Source: Thermoplasmata archaeon (GTDB lineage Archaea > Thermoplasmatota > Thermoplasmata > Thermoplasmatales > Thermoplasmataceae). Taken from it: a stretch of DNA of 36,688 nucleotides. The stretch lies in NCBI GenBank assembly GCA_021826795.1, contig JAKAYM010000004.1, forward strand, positions 1 to 36,688, in the 5' to 3' direction. Position numbers and translations under genes: made by a program. The notes under the pieces are model-generated. The model worked only from the letters and a program-made list of their open reading frames with translations. It was not told the origin of the DNA and did not search any database. Below, in pieces: positions 15,447 to 24,058 of this stretch (position 1 is its first letter; each line of letters begins with the position of its first letter).

Positions 15447-16864
15447 AATATCAGTTTTTCAATTTTTTCCATGTCCATATTATCTGTGAAAAGCTTTGCG
15501 CCATATGCCACATTATCGTCAAGGGTTCTATGATAATCTGGCACTTCCATTTTTAATATTTTGTTAAGGAAGTGTCTGTTTTCAAATATACCATGAATAT
15601 TGGTTCCATAAACATTCCCGTTTACAGACCCCTCGGGTTTGCCATCAACATAGGCAAACGGTTTCTCATGGTTTTGTACAATCTGGCCATAATGGATTTC
15701 ATATCCTTCTTCACCAGGGTTTTCACCGAAAATCGCAGAATTCAGGGTGTAGTTTACTTTTCCAGTCTGTTTTTTATCCATATATTCTGTTTCAATATCG
15801 AGTATTCCCATGCACGTTATTTCAACATTATCTGACTCCACCTTTTTTTTATCTACAATTCTTTTACCAAGCATCTGGTATCCCCCGCAGATACCAATTA
15901 TTATTTTTGTTCTATAAACGCTTTTCAATTTTTTCAATATCCCATTTTCTTCCATATACTGTAAATCTTTCCCTACGAGTTTTGAACCGGGTAATATTAT
16001 TGTACTACATTCATCTATGGCATTAACATTGGATGCATCCACATATGTAAATCCTATGTTAAGTATATTTAATGGGTCTAAATCACTATAATTCTCCATA
16101 TACGGATATTTAACAACACATATCTTACTATTCTGTATTATAGATTTTGAGTAATTCATGGAATCCTCGCCAGGCAATGATAGTTCAGAATATGGTATTA
16201 CGCCTATTACACTTTTTCCGGTCAAGCGTTCCAGTTTTTCTATGCCATTACGAAGCAGGGACACATTGCCCCTCATCCTGTTTATAACTAGATATTTAAC
16301 AAGATCACTGTTTTTCATCAGTTTCACTGTCCCGTAAAGCGATGCAAATACCCCACCACGATCTATATCAGAGATAAGTATTGCAGGTGTTTTAAATATA
16401 TTCGATACAAATATATTGGCAAAATCCCTGTCCTCCATGTTTATCTCCGCGGCAGAACCTGCTCCCTCGGCTATAATAATATCGTACTCTCCTGAAAGTT
16501 GCTTCAATGATTCTCTTATAATACTTTCTGCATTGGATTTTAGATATTCATAATACTCCAATACATGTAATGAACCTATAGACCTACCCTGAACTATTAT
16601 CTGGGACTTCCCCATCCCTTCCGGTTTGATGAGAAATGGATTCATATACATGGATGGTTCAGACCTAGATGCAATTGCCTGCAACCACTGCGCTCTTGAT
16701 ATTTCTGATGAATCCTCGAGGGATACTGAATTGAGTGACATGTTAATAGCCTTGAATGGGGCAACACTGTAACCCTTATCATAAAAATATCTGCAGAGTG
16801 CCATAGCCATTGTACTTTTACCCGAATCCGATGCTGTTCCCAGTATCTGTATCATTTTAATCAT
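15443..16864 (-). CDS. cbiP: Cobyric acid synthase (glutamine-hydrolysing)
   Basis: Amidates four carboxylates (b, d, e, g) of adenosylcobyrinic a,c-diamide using glutamine and ATP. The N-terminal dethiobiotin-synthetase-like domain has the P-loop GTASDSGKST, KAINMSLNS and the EGAGSAAEINM stretch. SDIDRGGVFASLYGT follows in the middle. The C-terminal amidotransferase domain has the nucleophile Cys in IIIGICGGYQMLG (about residue 326) and the His in TNIHGIFENR. The frame is open to a GTG at 16873, but a Shine-Dalgarno site (GGTGAT, 16873-16868) points to the ATG at 16864, giving 473 residues and an 8-base overlap with the upstream gene. Normal family length is about 480. Confidence 0.92.
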   Translation of the reverse strand: MIKMIQILGTASDSGKSTMAMALCRYFYDKGYSVAPFKAINMSLNSVSLEDSSEISRAQWLQAIASRSEPSMYMNPFLIKPEGMGKSQIIVQGRSIGSLHVLEYYEYLKSNAESIIRESLKQLSGEYDIIIAEGAGSAAEINMEDRDFANIFVSNIFKTPAILISDIDRGGVFASLYGTVKLMKNSDLVKYLVINRMRGNVSLLRNGIEKLERLTGKSVIGVIPYSELSLPGEDSMNYSKSIIQNSKICVVKYPYMENYSDLDPLNILNIGFTYVDASNVNAIDECSTIILPGSKLVGKDLQYMEENGILKKLKSVYRTKIIIGICGGYQMLGKRIVDKKKVESDNVEITCMGILDIETEYMDKKQTGKVNYTLNSAIFGENPGEEGYEIHYGQIVQNHEKPFAYVDGKPEGSVNGNVYGTNIHGIFENRHFLNKILKMEVPDYHRTLDDNVAYGAKLFTDNMDMEKIEKLIL

Positions 16865-17885
16865 GCCTATCACCTATGTATTCCCTTATAGATCTGATCA
16901 ATACAGTGTTCTTCCCGTGTTTTTTTATACTTATCCTGATATAGTTAATACCGAATTCCTGGTAGTCATCCAGCAACCTGATCATTATTTCCCTCTCCGC
17001 AAGAAATTTTTTCATATCCCGTCCATTAATTCCTGTAGGAAGCTTGAAAGTTGCGAAATTTGCCCTGGGAGAGCCAATAAGTTTTATATTTATACTTTCC
17101 ATGGATTTAATTACATAATTCCGCTCTTTTTCTACGATTTCTGGAATACCGTTAAAATTCATATTACAGGCTCTTAAATACAGCAGTGCAGGCTGGCTAA
17201 TCCTCCATGGCTCCAGATTTTTCTCTATTCTGCTTATATTATTATTCGATGATATTACATATGCCAGCCTGAGGCCAGGCACAGAAAGTATTTTTGTCAG
17301 AGACCTGCCTATTATAAGATTTGGGTATGATTCAATAAGTTGTGCCTCATCTAGTTCCCGGTTGTTTACAAACCATATAAAAGATTCATCAAGGAATAGT
17401 CTTGCATTCTTTTTTACACAGATATCAAGAATTTTTATGATATTTTTTTTATTCACGATTTGACCAGTAGGATTGTCAGGGTATACCAGGAATAATGTGT
17501 CAAAGCTATAATTTTCTATTATTTCCGGATTTTTATTAATAACATCAAAGGGTAGGATAATTCTATGTGCGGCTGTTGCGGCATACATATATTCTGTAAA
17601 TGTTGGTGAGATTACTATTACATTGCCATCAAGGCCGGCCATATAATTATGTATAAAGAAGGTCAGTCCTGGAATTATTGTAACATTTTCATTTTTAAAT
17701 TTATGCTCCGAAACAATGGATTTATAAAACTCAAGATTAACTTCCGGATAATTTTTTATATATACACTGTTTATTTTCATATTCCTCACCTGAATAAAAT
17801 CATTCATGTTAGCAGAGAAATCCAGTACAGATTCCGGTTCTTTCCAACGTTCTCGCGCAAATTTGTATATATCTCCACCGTGCAT
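16857..17885 (-). CDS. cobD: Threonine-phosphate decarboxylase-like aminotransferase (CobD/CobC family)
   Basis: A fold-type-I PLP enzyme of 342 residues. The opening HGGDIYKFARERWKEPESVLDFSANMN is the hallmark of CobD/CobC rather than of histidinol-phosphate aminotransferase (HGGx-Y..ar...lDFSaNiNP). Other marks are LVYPDNPTGQ (133-142), the FLDESFIWF cofactor Asp region, and the PLP lysine K198 in GRSLTKILSVPGLRLAY, followed by the Arg-containing ISIKKHGKN tail. CobD makes aminopropanol phosphate from threonine phosphate, the very group that CbiB attaches, so the operon order cobD-cbiP-cbiB is biochemically coherent. The symbol follows Salmonella usage. It starts 25 bases after a TATA box and is the first gene of the operon. 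Confidence 0.83.
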   Translation of the reverse strand: MHGGDIYKFARERWKEPESVLDFSANMNDFIQVRNMKINSVYIKNYPEVNLEFYKSIVSEHKFKNENVTIIPGLTFFIHNYMAGLDGNVIVISPTFTEYMYAATAAHRIILPFDVINKNPEIIENYSFDTLFLVYPDNPTGQIVNKKNIIKILDICVKKNARLFLDESFIWFVNNRELDEAQLIESYPNLIIGRSLTKILSVPGLRLAYVISSNNNISRIEKNLEPWRISQPALLYLRACNMNFNGIPEIVEKERNYVIKSMESINIKLIGSPRANFATFKLPTGINGRDMKKFLAEREIMIRLLDDYQEFGINYIRISIKKHGKNTVLIRSIREYIGDRHD

Positions 17886-17905
17886 TTTTCTTTATGATTA
17901 TTTAT

Positions 17906-17913
17906 TATATAAT
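17906..17913 (-). promoter_or_regulatory. TATA box of the cobalamin operon
   Basis: ATTATATA on the minus strand is centred about 25 bases ahead of the ATG at 17885. I looked in this divergent gap (17886-18076) for a cobalamin riboswitch and saw none. The leaderless layout leaves no room for one. Confidence 0.5.
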
Positions 17914-18036
17914 TTTATACGGACTATTTTCATATGTTGGATTTATCAGGATAAGAAATTTATCTATAATTATATACTGCAGAATACGCATCGTACGTAT
18001 TATAGAATTTCTGTAGCTAGCAGTTCATAGTAATAC

Positions 18037-18045
18037 TTATATAGT
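18037..18045 (+). promoter_or_regulatory. TATA box of the coiled-coil gene
   Basis: CTTATATAG predicts a transcript start near 18067, ten bases before the ATG at 18077. A weaker TTTTTAAATA at 18047-18056 would start the transcript at the ATG itself. Confidence 0.4.
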
Positions 18046-18076
18046 CTTTTTAAATACAAATCTCAACTACAGATTT

Positions 18077-19021
18077 ATGAAACGGAGTATTATTAGTCCG
18101 GTCATAACATCTGCAATAAGATATCGAAGTGTTAGCATGACGGACCTTTTGGAAGATTTTGAAACAAAAAAAGAGGCAATCAGAGATGAAGTAGAACTCC
18201 ATATTAAGAAGCGAGATGAAGCCAATGCAGAAGCGCAAAAATATGCTAAATTACGCGATGAGTTAAATCAAAAAACTCACGAAATGCGCGAGCAGGCTAA
18301 GGAGAAGATTGCTGAAAAAAATGATTTAATTGAAAAAATCAAAACACTGCGCGACGAGAAAGAAGTTCATTATAAAAATCTGTCCGAATTAAAAAAGAAT
18401 TTGAGGGAATATAAATCATCTATTGGAACAGGTATGGACATAAAAGATATAAAAGCCAAGGAAAAAGAACTCCAGTATCTTGAAAAGAGGCAGCAAACCA
18501 CAGAGCTTAAGAAAGAAGAAGAGAATAAAATGATAGTTGAAATAAGAAGGCTCACAAACGAAATAAAGAAATCAAAAATTCAGAGAGAGGAGGAACTTTT
18601 AAAGAACGATACCATAAAAGAGCTTACAGATAAGATTAATGAGGAACGAACAAAAGGGGAGGAATATAAAAAACAGATAGAAGACCTCTCTAACAGAATC
18701 TCCCAGCTCAGTGATGAAATTAATGAAGAACTTCAAAAACTTGATGAAGTCCGTAAAGAAGCTGATGAAAAACACGAAGTATTTATTAAATACAGTCAGG
18801 AATCAGAGGCTGAGCATGCTGCATTCATAAAGGCCAAGGGGGAGCTCAAGGATATGGAAAAAGCCATATTCTCAATTAGAAATAAAACCAAAGTAACCAG
18901 GAAGAAAGAGAAGGAATCTGAACTCCAGGAACGGGCATCAGAACTTTATGAAAAGTTCAAGACTGGGGAACAGCTTACAACAGAAGATCTTTTAATACTC
19001 CAGAAGGCCGGCTTCCTGTAA
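18077..19021 (+). CDS. Archaeal coiled-coil protein (COG1340-like)
   Basis: A 314-residue, highly charged protein that is almost wholly a long coiled coil from about residue 22 to 290, rich in Glu, Lys, Gln and Arg with heptad spacing. It ends in a short globular piece (SELYEKFKTGEQLTTEDLLILQKAGFL) that is the most conserved part of archaeal coiled-coil proteins of this type. No enzyme motif is visible. The first 20 residues (MKRSIISPVITSAIRYRSVS) are unlike the rest and may not be translated; the ATG at 18137 (MTDLLEDFETKK) is a good alternative start. DUF131 follows two bases after the stop codon, so the two are co-transcribed. A structural or chromosome/RNA-associated role has been suggested for such proteins, but I cannot support one here. 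Confidence 0.75.
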   Translation: MKRSIISPVITSAIRYRSVSMTDLLEDFETKKEAIRDEVELHIKKRDEANAEAQKYAKLRDELNQKTHEMREQAKEKIAEKNDLIEKIKTLRDEKEVHYKNLSELKKNLREYKSSIGTGMDIKDIKAKEKELQYLEKRQQTTELKKEEENKMIVEIRRLTNEIKKSKIQREEELLKNDTIKELTDKINEERTKGEEYKKQIEDLSNRISQLSDEINEELQKLDEVRKEADEKHEVFIKYSQESEAEHAAFIKAKGELKDMEKAIFSIRNKTKVTRKKEKESELQERASELYEKFKTGEQLTTEDLLILQKAGFL

Positions 19022-19023
19022 GT

Positions 19024-19404
19024 ATGAATGGCAGATACTTAGGTATATTATTAATTCTAATAGGTTTTATCATTTTAATATTTCTGGCACTGAAAGGTCT
19101 TGTACAGGTAGGTCTGTTTTTATTTATTCCATTTGCAGTGAGTAGTACACCATTGACCATAATACCATTTCTATTGATTTTTTCCGGAGTTGCCCTATAT
19201 TTTATTTCATCACCGGTGATAGATAGGGATAATTGGCATGATGAAAATTATCCTGAAAATAAAGAAAAACATATTGGTGGTTTTATTATGATAGGCCCCG
19301 TTCCCATAATATTCGGCAACGATAAAAAACTAATTTATATATCAATTATCGTTGCAGTTTCCATTATAGTGATTTACATTATCCTAGCATTCAATCTTCT
19401 ATGA
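19024..19404 (+). CDS. DUF131 (TIGR00304) membrane protein
   Basis: A 126-residue membrane protein. Two N-terminal helices (about residues 5-24 and 28-62, the latter with a break at AVSSTP) precede a charged loop (SPVIDRDNWHDENYPENKEKH). The family signature IGGFIMIGPVPIIFGNDKK follows, then a last helix (LIYISIIVAVSIIVIYIILAF). DUF131 is an archaeal family of unknown function, normally about 80-130 residues and recognised by the GPIPIVFG-type motif. It is coupled to the coiled-coil gene, starting 2 bases after its stop. Its 3' end overlaps the convergent nucleotidyltransferase gene by 14 bases. Confidence 0.78.
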   Translation: MNGRYLGILLILIGFIILIFLALKGLVQVGLFLFIPFAVSSTPLTIIPFLLIFSGVALYFISSPVIDRDNWHDENYPENKEKHIGGFIMIGPVPIIFGNDKKLIYISIIVAVSIIVIYIILAFNLL

Positions 19405-20467
19405 TTTTGGATGCAAGGGATACATTATATATCCTTGATTTTCCCATTAAATCCATGTCTGGTGCTATTATGCTATCAAGTATTTCCGAATCTTCTCCGA
19501 TTACGCAATTCCTCATTATGACCGAGTTTTTAATTTTAGTACCGGACTTAACTGTTACATTTTCCATGAGTAGAGAATTTGTTATTTCTACATTGTTCTC
19601 CAGTAATGCATTATTATAGATAGCTGAACGGTTAATAGTAACGTTATCGCCCGTTTTTATACCTGTTCCTGTATAACAACGATTTACATTGGCTTTTTGC
19701 AAACCACTTATATCCATAATAATGTTCTTTCCTTTTATAAAATTTTCAGTATAGGTTTTTCCGTATTTTTCAACCATTATCTGATTTGCAATTATCAGAT
19801 CGTTTGGTCTTCCCGTGTCAAGCCACACTCCCTTTCCCATGTAACCATATATGTCAATATTGTTTTTCATAAGCTCCGGAAAGAGGTCTCTTGCAAAATC
19901 GTATGGAATCCCTTTAATATAATCCATAATTTCCGGCTCTATTATGTATATACCGGTATTAGCTATATGAGAAAACGTCTGGTCCTTATCCGGTTTTTCC
20001 AGAAATCTAATGATTTTGTTATTTTCTAACTCTACTATTCCAAATTGCCTTGGATCTTCGACTTCGGTAAGAACTATTGTTATTTTCGCTCCCATGTTTT
20101 TATGGAATTTAAGTATATCTGCTATATTAAAATCGGAAAGTATATCCCCGCTACCAACGATAAAAGTATCATCGATAAAATTGGAAACAAATTTAACACC
20201 ACCAGCTGTACCCGCCGGCTCTTTTTCAACAGAAAACAATATGGTCTGGTCATCATGCCTGTTCTCTATTATACTCGTGATAAGCGAGCTGAATTTATAA
20301 CCTGTTGTCACAATTACATCCTTAATGCCTGCATTATAGTAAGAATCCAATAGGTATAGCATGCATGGCTTTCCTGCTATGGGCACAACTGGTTTTGGGA
20401 TCGAATATGTTATGGGTCTGAGCCGTGTACCCTTCCCACCGGCCATAACCACTGCTTTTACAGTCAT
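19391..20467 (-). CDS. Sugar-1-phosphate nucleotidyltransferase
   Basis: Transfers a nucleotidyl group to a sugar phosphate, giving an NDP-sugar for glycan synthesis. The N-terminal Rossmann domain has the signature AVVMAGGKGTRLRPITYSIP followed by KPVVPIAGKP, then EPAGTAGGVKF, VGSGDILSDFNI and FLEKP. From about residue 250 it turns into a left-handed beta-helix of hexapeptide repeats (VTINRSAIYNNALLENNVEI and similar), as in archaeal mannose-1-phosphate guanylyltransferase and GlmU-like bifunctional enzymes. I see no clear acetyltransferase His. The frame is open to 20488, but a TATA box (20487-20494) makes the ATG at 20467 the likely leaderless start, giving 358 residues. It probably supplies sugars for N-glycans of surface proteins. 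The sugar and base cannot be told from sequence. Confidence 0.87.
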   Translation of the reverse strand: MTVKAVVMAGGKGTRLRPITYSIPKPVVPIAGKPCMLYLLDSYYNAGIKDVIVTTGYKFSSLITSIIENRHDDQTILFSVEKEPAGTAGGVKFVSNFIDDTFIVGSGDILSDFNIADILKFHKNMGAKITIVLTEVEDPRQFGIVELENNKIIRFLEKPDKDQTFSHIANTGIYIIEPEIMDYIKGIPYDFARDLFPELMKNNIDIYGYMGKGVWLDTGRPNDLIIANQIMVEKYGKTYTENFIKGKNIIMDISGLQKANVNRCYTGTGIKTGDNVTINRSAIYNNALLENNVEITNSLLMENVTVKSGTKIKNSVIMRNCVIGEDSEILDSIIAPDMDLMGKSRIYNVSLASKIIED

Positions 20468-20486
20468 AAGATTGAATAATACGGGC

Positions 20487-20494
20487 ATTTATAT
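20487..20494 (-). promoter_or_regulatory. TATA box of the nucleotidyltransferase gene
   Basis: ATATAAAT on the minus strand is centred 24 bases ahead of the ATG at 20467. It overlaps the codons that an upstream start at 20488 would need, so it decides the start. Confidence 0.5.
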
Positions 20495-20546
20495 TATTTT
20501 GCATCCATAAGTAAACTTTAATTATTCAAATTTTAATACACTTTAT

Positions 20547-22901
20547 ATGACTTCTAGCATGCCTGATCCAGAAACATATCCACTAAAACCAAGATCAACA
20601 AGGAAAAAATGGTATGCCGTTATAATAGTTCTGGTTCTCATTCTCTCTTCATTAGCCATTCTCTCATTGTTACATCCCTCCAGGCTGGAACCCGAAATTT
20701 CAGTCGATGTAGCACCCAATTATATTACGGTCGGACAGAATTATACTATAACCCTTAAGGCGGACGAATCATATAAAGATGTTACCATTGAATGGGGCGA
20801 TAACAACCATACAACTCTTAATTATACTGGGATCTCTTTATCCACCTCACACGTGTATTCAAGCCCAGGTATATATTATATAAGCTACTGGGCCAATTTT
20901 TCTTCAATTATTTATAAATCCAATACATATATTCCCGTATATGTGGAATCCTCACACATTTCAAATAGAACAGCATCAGGCATAATTTCGATTGTGAATT
21001 CAAGTAAGCCCTCTGTTGTATTAAACTCAAATATTTATTCTCCAGGCACATTGCTTAATATAACATTGGGAAACAGCAGTTGCCCTAATAATTCAACATT
21101 TACAATAAAGAAGCAATCATTATCAGAATACAAGAACTGGACTAATCTTCCCAGTGCACCCTTAAATTCTACTTTTAATCTCAAACTTTCAGAAGGATAT
21201 TATATACTCAAATTATCCACTATTACAGGCAACGGAACAGAAAATTACACAACCTATTATTATATGGATATACCGGTAAATCCTAATGCTACATTATTTA
21301 TTACCACCATATCTGATTCCATTGTTGTTGATAGTCTGACCCCATTCACAAACCTAAATCCGCAGGAGGCATGCACAGCAGGGGATCTCCAAATACTTTA
21401 TAACACAGAAGAGTTTCTTGTCGGAAACAGCACCTCGGGATACTTCCCTGAAATAGCTTCCAGCCTTCCGGCAAAGAATGGAACGAGTTATACGTTTAAT
21501 ATAAGCCATAATGTAAGATTCCAGAATGGCCAAGCCGTGACTGCATACGATGTGTACTATTCCCTTGTTATGGATTTACTTCTTGAAAATAAATCACCCC
21601 AAACCCCGGGGTGGATTCTTGCACAGTATCTCCTGCCCGGGAATTATCACAAAACAAATAATTACACAAATATAATGAACGCAATCACGTACAATAAGAA
21701 AAATGACACAGTAACGCTCAATTTTACAGCCAATTTGAGTCTTAATAGGGTATGCAGTATCCTCTCCTCACCCGGGACTTTCATCTCATCGGCAGCGTAT
21801 CTTGCACATAGCGGTGAGATCATATCATTTAACCAGAGTGGCTTTCAGACATTTAAAACAAAAAATTCAAGTTATAAAATGCAGAACGTACTTTCCAATG
21901 GTCCTTATGAAATAGAGAAATCTGTTCCCGGAAGCTATATCACACTGGTTCGCAATCCAGATTTCATAGGCAACACTTATAATCCTTTACCCAAAATAGA
22001 TTCTATAACAATACAATATAAAAACAGTTATTCCTCCATGTATCAAGATATGAGATTTAATACATCCCAGATCGCAACATTTCCTTCTTCATATCCCTAT
22101 ATATCGAGCATCCCTGGGATATCTTTTAACGTTACTTATAATATGACAACTATATATAATTTTAATTCAAATATAAATGAAACCCTTTTGGGAAAATATG
22201 TCACAGACAAAAATATTCCCTCTAATTTATTTTCAAATATTACAGTACGTGAAGTTTTCTACAATGCATATCCCGGTCATAATTTAACACTGGCTAAAAG
22301 CCTCTGGAATTCTTTTATAAATAATGTAACAGCGGACAAAAAATACGGATTAACGAAAACGTCACTATACCACAACAGTTCACTGATAATCCCAATATTT
22401 ACAGAATCCGGAATTTCCGGACCTAATATATTACAATTTTCTTCCAACCTGGCTAAAATCATAGGAAATGGATCCAGTTTCCCGATTATCCTGGAATCTG
22501 AATCATTTATAAATACCCACATTTCACAGGGGATCAATCCAATGCCATTATATGAAGAAATCCTACCTGAAATGAACAATTCAATGTATTACTCCTATCT
22601 TGGAAACACAATGAATTTCACACACCCATATGATAACGGTTTTTATAATTACACATTTAACATCACAGATAAAAATCAATCAGTTATAATGGATCACCTC
22701 AATGCAAATATAAGTGTATTAATCCATAATTTTAATGTTACAAATTTGAAAAACGTAAAAAGACTTCTGGATAATCTTTATATGTATATATCCCCGTTAC
22801 CAGGAACCTTTGAATTAAGAGTTTATTCACAATCATATATAATGATGCATATAGCAGTGACACCCTCAGGAATAATACTGTTCAATAATATAAGCACATG
22901 A
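20547..22901 (+). CDS. ABC transporter solute-binding protein (SBP_bac_5) with PKD-like domain
   Basis: A 784-residue outward-facing protein. An N-terminal anchor (residues 22-43, KKWYAVIIVLVLILSSLAIL) is followed by a PKD-like beta domain (about 50-120: VTIEWGDNNHTT then SHVYSSPGIYYISYWANFS) and a second Ser/Asn-rich beta region (about 135-250). The SBP_bac_5 oligopeptide-binding domain runs from about 255 on. Its family signature is FPEIASSLPAKNGTSYTFNI, then VRFQNGQAVTAYDVYYSLV. N-glycosylation sequons are very frequent. It presumably captures peptides for the Dpp-like permeases encoded just downstream on the opposite strand, which is an unusual convergent arrangement. The ATG at 20547 is used; 20559 is an alternative. 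The stop lies 16 bases from that of the degenerate ATPase-like gene. Confidence 0.83.
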   Translation: MTSSMPDPETYPLKPRSTRKKWYAVIIVLVLILSSLAILSLLHPSRLEPEISVDVAPNYITVGQNYTITLKADESYKDVTIEWGDNNHTTLNYTGISLSTSHVYSSPGIYYISYWANFSSIIYKSNTYIPVYVESSHISNRTASGIISIVNSSKPSVVLNSNIYSPGTLLNITLGNSSCPNNSTFTIKKQSLSEYKNWTNLPSAPLNSTFNLKLSEGYYILKLSTITGNGTENYTTYYYMDIPVNPNATLFITTISDSIVVDSLTPFTNLNPQEACTAGDLQILYNTEEFLVGNSTSGYFPEIASSLPAKNGTSYTFNISHNVRFQNGQAVTAYDVYYSLVMDLLLENKSPQTPGWILAQYLLPGNYHKTNNYTNIMNAITYNKKNDTVTLNFTANLSLNRVCSILSSPGTFISSAAYLAHSGEIISFNQSGFQTFKTKNSSYKMQNVLSNGPYEIEKSVPGSYITLVRNPDFIGNTYNPLPKIDSITIQYKNSYSSMYQDMRFNTSQIATFPSSYPYISSIPGISFNVTYNMTTIYNFNSNINETLLGKYVTDKNIPSNLFSNITVREVFYNAYPGHNLTLAKSLWNSFINNVTADKKYGLTKTSLYHNSSLIIPIFTESGISGPNILQFSSNLAKIIGNGSSFPIILESESFINTHISQGINPMPLYEEILPEMNNSMYYSYLGNTMNFTHPYDNGFYNYTFNITDKNQSVIMDHLNANISVLIHNFNVTNLKNVKRLLDNLYMYISPLPGTFELRVYSQSYIMMHIAVTPSGIILFNNIST

Positions 22902-22917
22902 ATTTACAGCATTCAGA

Positions 22918-24045
22918 TCATATTTCTATTATTTTATCGAATAGTTTATCAGCTTCCTCTGTTAAATTATCGTGTGAGCACAAATATAAAGAGGTGATGG
23001 GTTGCAGTGATTTCATTCTTTTGATATATTCTGAAATTTCTATCATTTTCTCCGGATACAGAGACATATCTGTAATTATTAAGGATTTTTCAGTAATAAA
23101 ACCTATCCCAGTTATAAATTTATAAATGTTGGATATGGGAATTTCTGAAGGGAATTTGTGGTACACTTCCACGTCAAATGGGATACCCATAAGATTGATC
23201 TCCTTTGCCATATTTTCTATTAATTCATATTTTAGCACGCCTTCACTGTAAGCACGGGTAAGGTTCAGATTCATAAAATCAAAATCATGCCCAGCACTGC
23301 GCTTTAAATTTTTTATCTCTTTGTAAAATCTTTTCTTTTTCTGCATTTCAATAATTGATTTTTTATATTCATATGTAAGCAATTCTAAATTCAGTCTGTA
23401 TTTATAATAATCTCTAAGAATCACCATATCGGCTAGATTCACACCGGTTTTTCTACCTATAATCAGGTAAGTTAATCTATCTTTCCTGTCGGAACCACCG
23501 GACAGCAATGTTTTATAAATCTCTTTATATATGCCAATAATTCCAAAATCACGGCATATTGAAAGTGTAAAATATTTCTTTTGATCCGATGTGTCAAAAT
23601 TATTTATAACACTCTCTATGTCACTGGATTTTATCATCTCTCTTCTTATTACAGAATTAATGACATCAACCCTGGTTTCATAGGGTATGAAATCGAGAAA
23701 CTGATTATAAATATCAATTCCGGGGTCAAATAAGTCCAGTGGATTTGAGGGTATACATAGTACATCATTCAGAATATGCGAGGTCACACCAATTCTGTTC
23801 CCCCTTATTCTAAATTTTTTTATATTTGAAATGAGTTCAATTAAATCAGTTTCATCGTGTATAACCGATCCAGAATATCTGTATCCTCCAAAAATATCAA
23901 AAGTGAAAATTCCAGTAATCAGTGAAATATTTTTATTATTGGAGGCCAGTAAAACTTCACAGTTCCTATTTATGTTCAATGAAATATTATCAATAAGTTT
24001 CCTATCATCTGCATATATGCCAAAATTTTTAAAGGAAAGAACCAT
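22918..24045 (-). CDS. Degenerate ABC-ATPase-like protein of the peptide transporter
   Basis: A 375-residue protein that starts like an ABC nucleotide-binding domain (LSFKNFGIYADDRKLIDNISLNIN). Where the Walker A GxxGxGKS should be, it reads VLLASNNKNISLITG (31-45), with no Gly-Lys-Ser. A Walker-B-like SLIITDMS (321-328) lacks the catalytic Glu. An H-loop-like LYLCSHDNLTEEADKLFDKIIEI closes the protein, with His358. LLSGGSDRKDR at 180-190 resembles the LSGGQ signature but is too far from the Walker B-like strand unless the ~130 residues between are an insertion. It follows the two permease genes with a 13-base gap, which supports a transporter role. It could be a non-catalytic partner of a true ATPase encoded elsewhere. 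The assignment rests on faint motifs plus context. Confidence 0.5.
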   Translation of the reverse strand: MVLSFKNFGIYADDRKLIDNISLNINRNCEVLLASNNKNISLITGIFTFDIFGGYRYSGSVIHDETDLIELISNIKKFRIRGNRIGVTSHILNDVLCIPSNPLDLFDPGIDIYNQFLDFIPYETRVDVINSVIRREMIKSSDIESVINNFDTSDQKKYFTLSICRDFGIIGIYKEIYKTLLSGGSDRKDRLTYLIIGRKTGVNLADMVILRDYYKYRLNLELLTYEYKKSIIEMQKKKRFYKEIKNLKRSAGHDFDFMNLNLTRAYSEGVLKYELIENMAKEINLMGIPFDVEVYHKFPSEIPISNIYKFITGIGFITEKSLIITDMSLYPEKMIEISEYIKRMKSLQPITSLYLCSHDNLTEEADKLFDKIIEI

Positions 24046-24058
24046 ATTTCTATTAAAA

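Noticed and set aside
15025..15489. A plus-strand 154-residue hydrophobic frame
   Set aside because: It is antisense to cbiB; hydrophobic genes produce hydrophobic antisense frames, and no promoter is present.
17886..18076. Cobalamin riboswitch ahead of the cobalamin operon
   Set aside because: No B12-box-like sequence is seen and the TATA-to-ATG distance leaves no leader RNA.
23448..23530. LLSGGSDRKDR as a genuine ABC signature motif
   Set aside because: It lies about 130 residues before the Walker-B-like strand instead of ~20, so it may be chance; it is mentioned only as a resemblance.
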